This document shows positions 63,458 to 64,000 of a DNA stretch of 64,000 nt, piece after piece. The position numbers and the translations under genes are program-made. How positions within the stretch are numbered: position 1 is the first letter of the stretch; the number at the start of each line of letters is the position of its first letter. The notes under the pieces were generated by a model. It did no database searches, had not been told where the DNA came from, and was given only the letters and a program-made list of their open reading frames with translations. Source of the DNA: Auanema rhodensis (lineage: Eukaryota; Nematoda; Chromadorea; Rhabditida; Rhabditidae); contig OZ059894.1 in NCBI GenBank assembly GCA_964057225.1, forward strand, positions 10,550,131-10,614,130, read 5' to 3'.

Positions 63458-64000
63458 ATGTTTAAAGAAGTAATTCTATTATGTGCCATCAGTAGTCACG
63501 TATATGCTGAAATAAGTGGGCCAATTAGCTCTGATTTCCGCAGTTGGCTATCAAGGTTTGTTTCATTTCCCAGCTAACCAAATTAGTATACCTTCAAATA
63601 TTAAATAATTAAGAAAATATTTAAGTATAAGAAAATAATTAAATGCTTTAGTATTAGCTAATTGTCTGTAAAAACTAATAGTTTAGAAACAACTACGAAG
63701 CCGATAATTTTGCCCGTGACGATTATGCAGTTAAAGGAAGCTTTGGAGGTAAAACCAAATCAGCTAATACTGTATGTTAAAGATAAATTGTACTTGTTAA
63801 CTAGAAAAAACTCTTTAAGGTTTTTAACACTCCTGTAATATTCGTTCATGGAAATTCTGATTCTGCTTTAAAGACAAACAAGGATGCAACAGGCTGGGAT
63901 AACAGCATCCAAGTAAGTATTCTGATGTTGAGCCGTGTATACGGTCATTCAAACTACCATATTCATTCTATTATCTGATTATTTATTAAGCATTTCCTGA
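63458..64000 (+). CDS. secreted lipase, LIPS / Lipase class 2 family (3' end outside window)
   Basis: Exons 63458-63555, 63687-63771 and 63820-63912 keep phase; the rest lies beyond the window. MFKEVILLCAISSHVYAEIS is a signal peptide. Then come SRNNYEADNFARDDYAVKGS, FGGKTKSANT and PVIFVHGNSDSALKTNKDAT followed by GWDNSIQ. The FVHGNSDSAL block is the hallmark of the C. elegans lips genes (Lipase_2, alpha/beta hydrolase), where HG forms the oxyanion-hole region; the catalytic Ser, Asp and His would lie further on. It is secreted, probably hydrolysing lipid esters in the gut or body cavity. The 131-bp intron 1 uses the second of two nearby acceptors (63686). Confidence 0.88.

Noticed and set aside
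1-64000. CRISPR arrays, rRNA genes, bacterial operon signals
   Set aside because: None seen; short spliced exons throughout show a eukaryotic genome, and the periodic repeats are simple microsatellites.

Overview
This is nuclear DNA from a nematode. It is AT-rich. Most introns are about 43-50 bp, with GT donors and TTTCAG or TTTAG acceptors. Several start codons follow an AG with a pyrimidine-rich lead, as expected for trans-splicing. The gene families are nematode-typical: a LIPS-like lipase, a DUF229 protein, an ShKT domain, an orphan Cys-loop receptor and a likely F-box-associated-type domain. Species cannot be fixed from sequence alone. Exon structures below were joined by eye from reading frames and splice signals.

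Layout. The 3' part of the spliceosomal gene ISY1 (1-732) is followed by a possible small secreted peptide, mitochondrial thioredoxin (5266-5758), a long many-exon CEP170-like gene (about 6599-13362) and RPL38 (13990-14305). From 14469 to 26253 on the minus strand runs a Cys-loop ligand-gated ion channel gene. Its fourth intron contains a complete plus-strand gene (17753-22122) for a secreted EGF-ShKT-nitrobindin-like protein. A DUF229 alkaline-phosphatase-superfamily gene (28577-31629, minus) carries a 149-bp MITE in an intron, and a diverged relative lies just upstream of the gene.

From about 31.6 to 49.6 kb I found no convincing gene. That stretch is pyrimidine-rich on the plus strand and rich in CT microsatellites. 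It holds a GC-rich block with CRE/E2F-like motifs, a triple E-box, a 144-bp near-perfect palindrome and a 60-nt hairpin. It may be a long regulatory region or intron.

The right end is denser: a GC-richer gene with a possible F-box-associated domain (49664-51790); BBIP1 (53112-53498, minus) with a perfect RFX/DAF-19 X-box 150 bp upstream; a four-TM protein (54624-55477, minus); a GPI-anchored Ly6/uPAR-like protein (58389-59057, minus); tRNA-Gln(UUG) at 59769; NOP56 (60169-62638, minus); and the 5' end of a secreted lipase (63458 onward).

The most striking signal is in NOP56. Two of its introns carry 135-nt copies, differing at one base, that fold as canonical H/ACA snoRNAs (two hairpins, H box, ACA box). 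NOP56 is a core protein of the other snoRNP class (box C/D). BBIP1, with its X-box, and the CEP170-like gene add a cilium/centrosome theme, but they are 40 kb apart and nothing suggests an operon.
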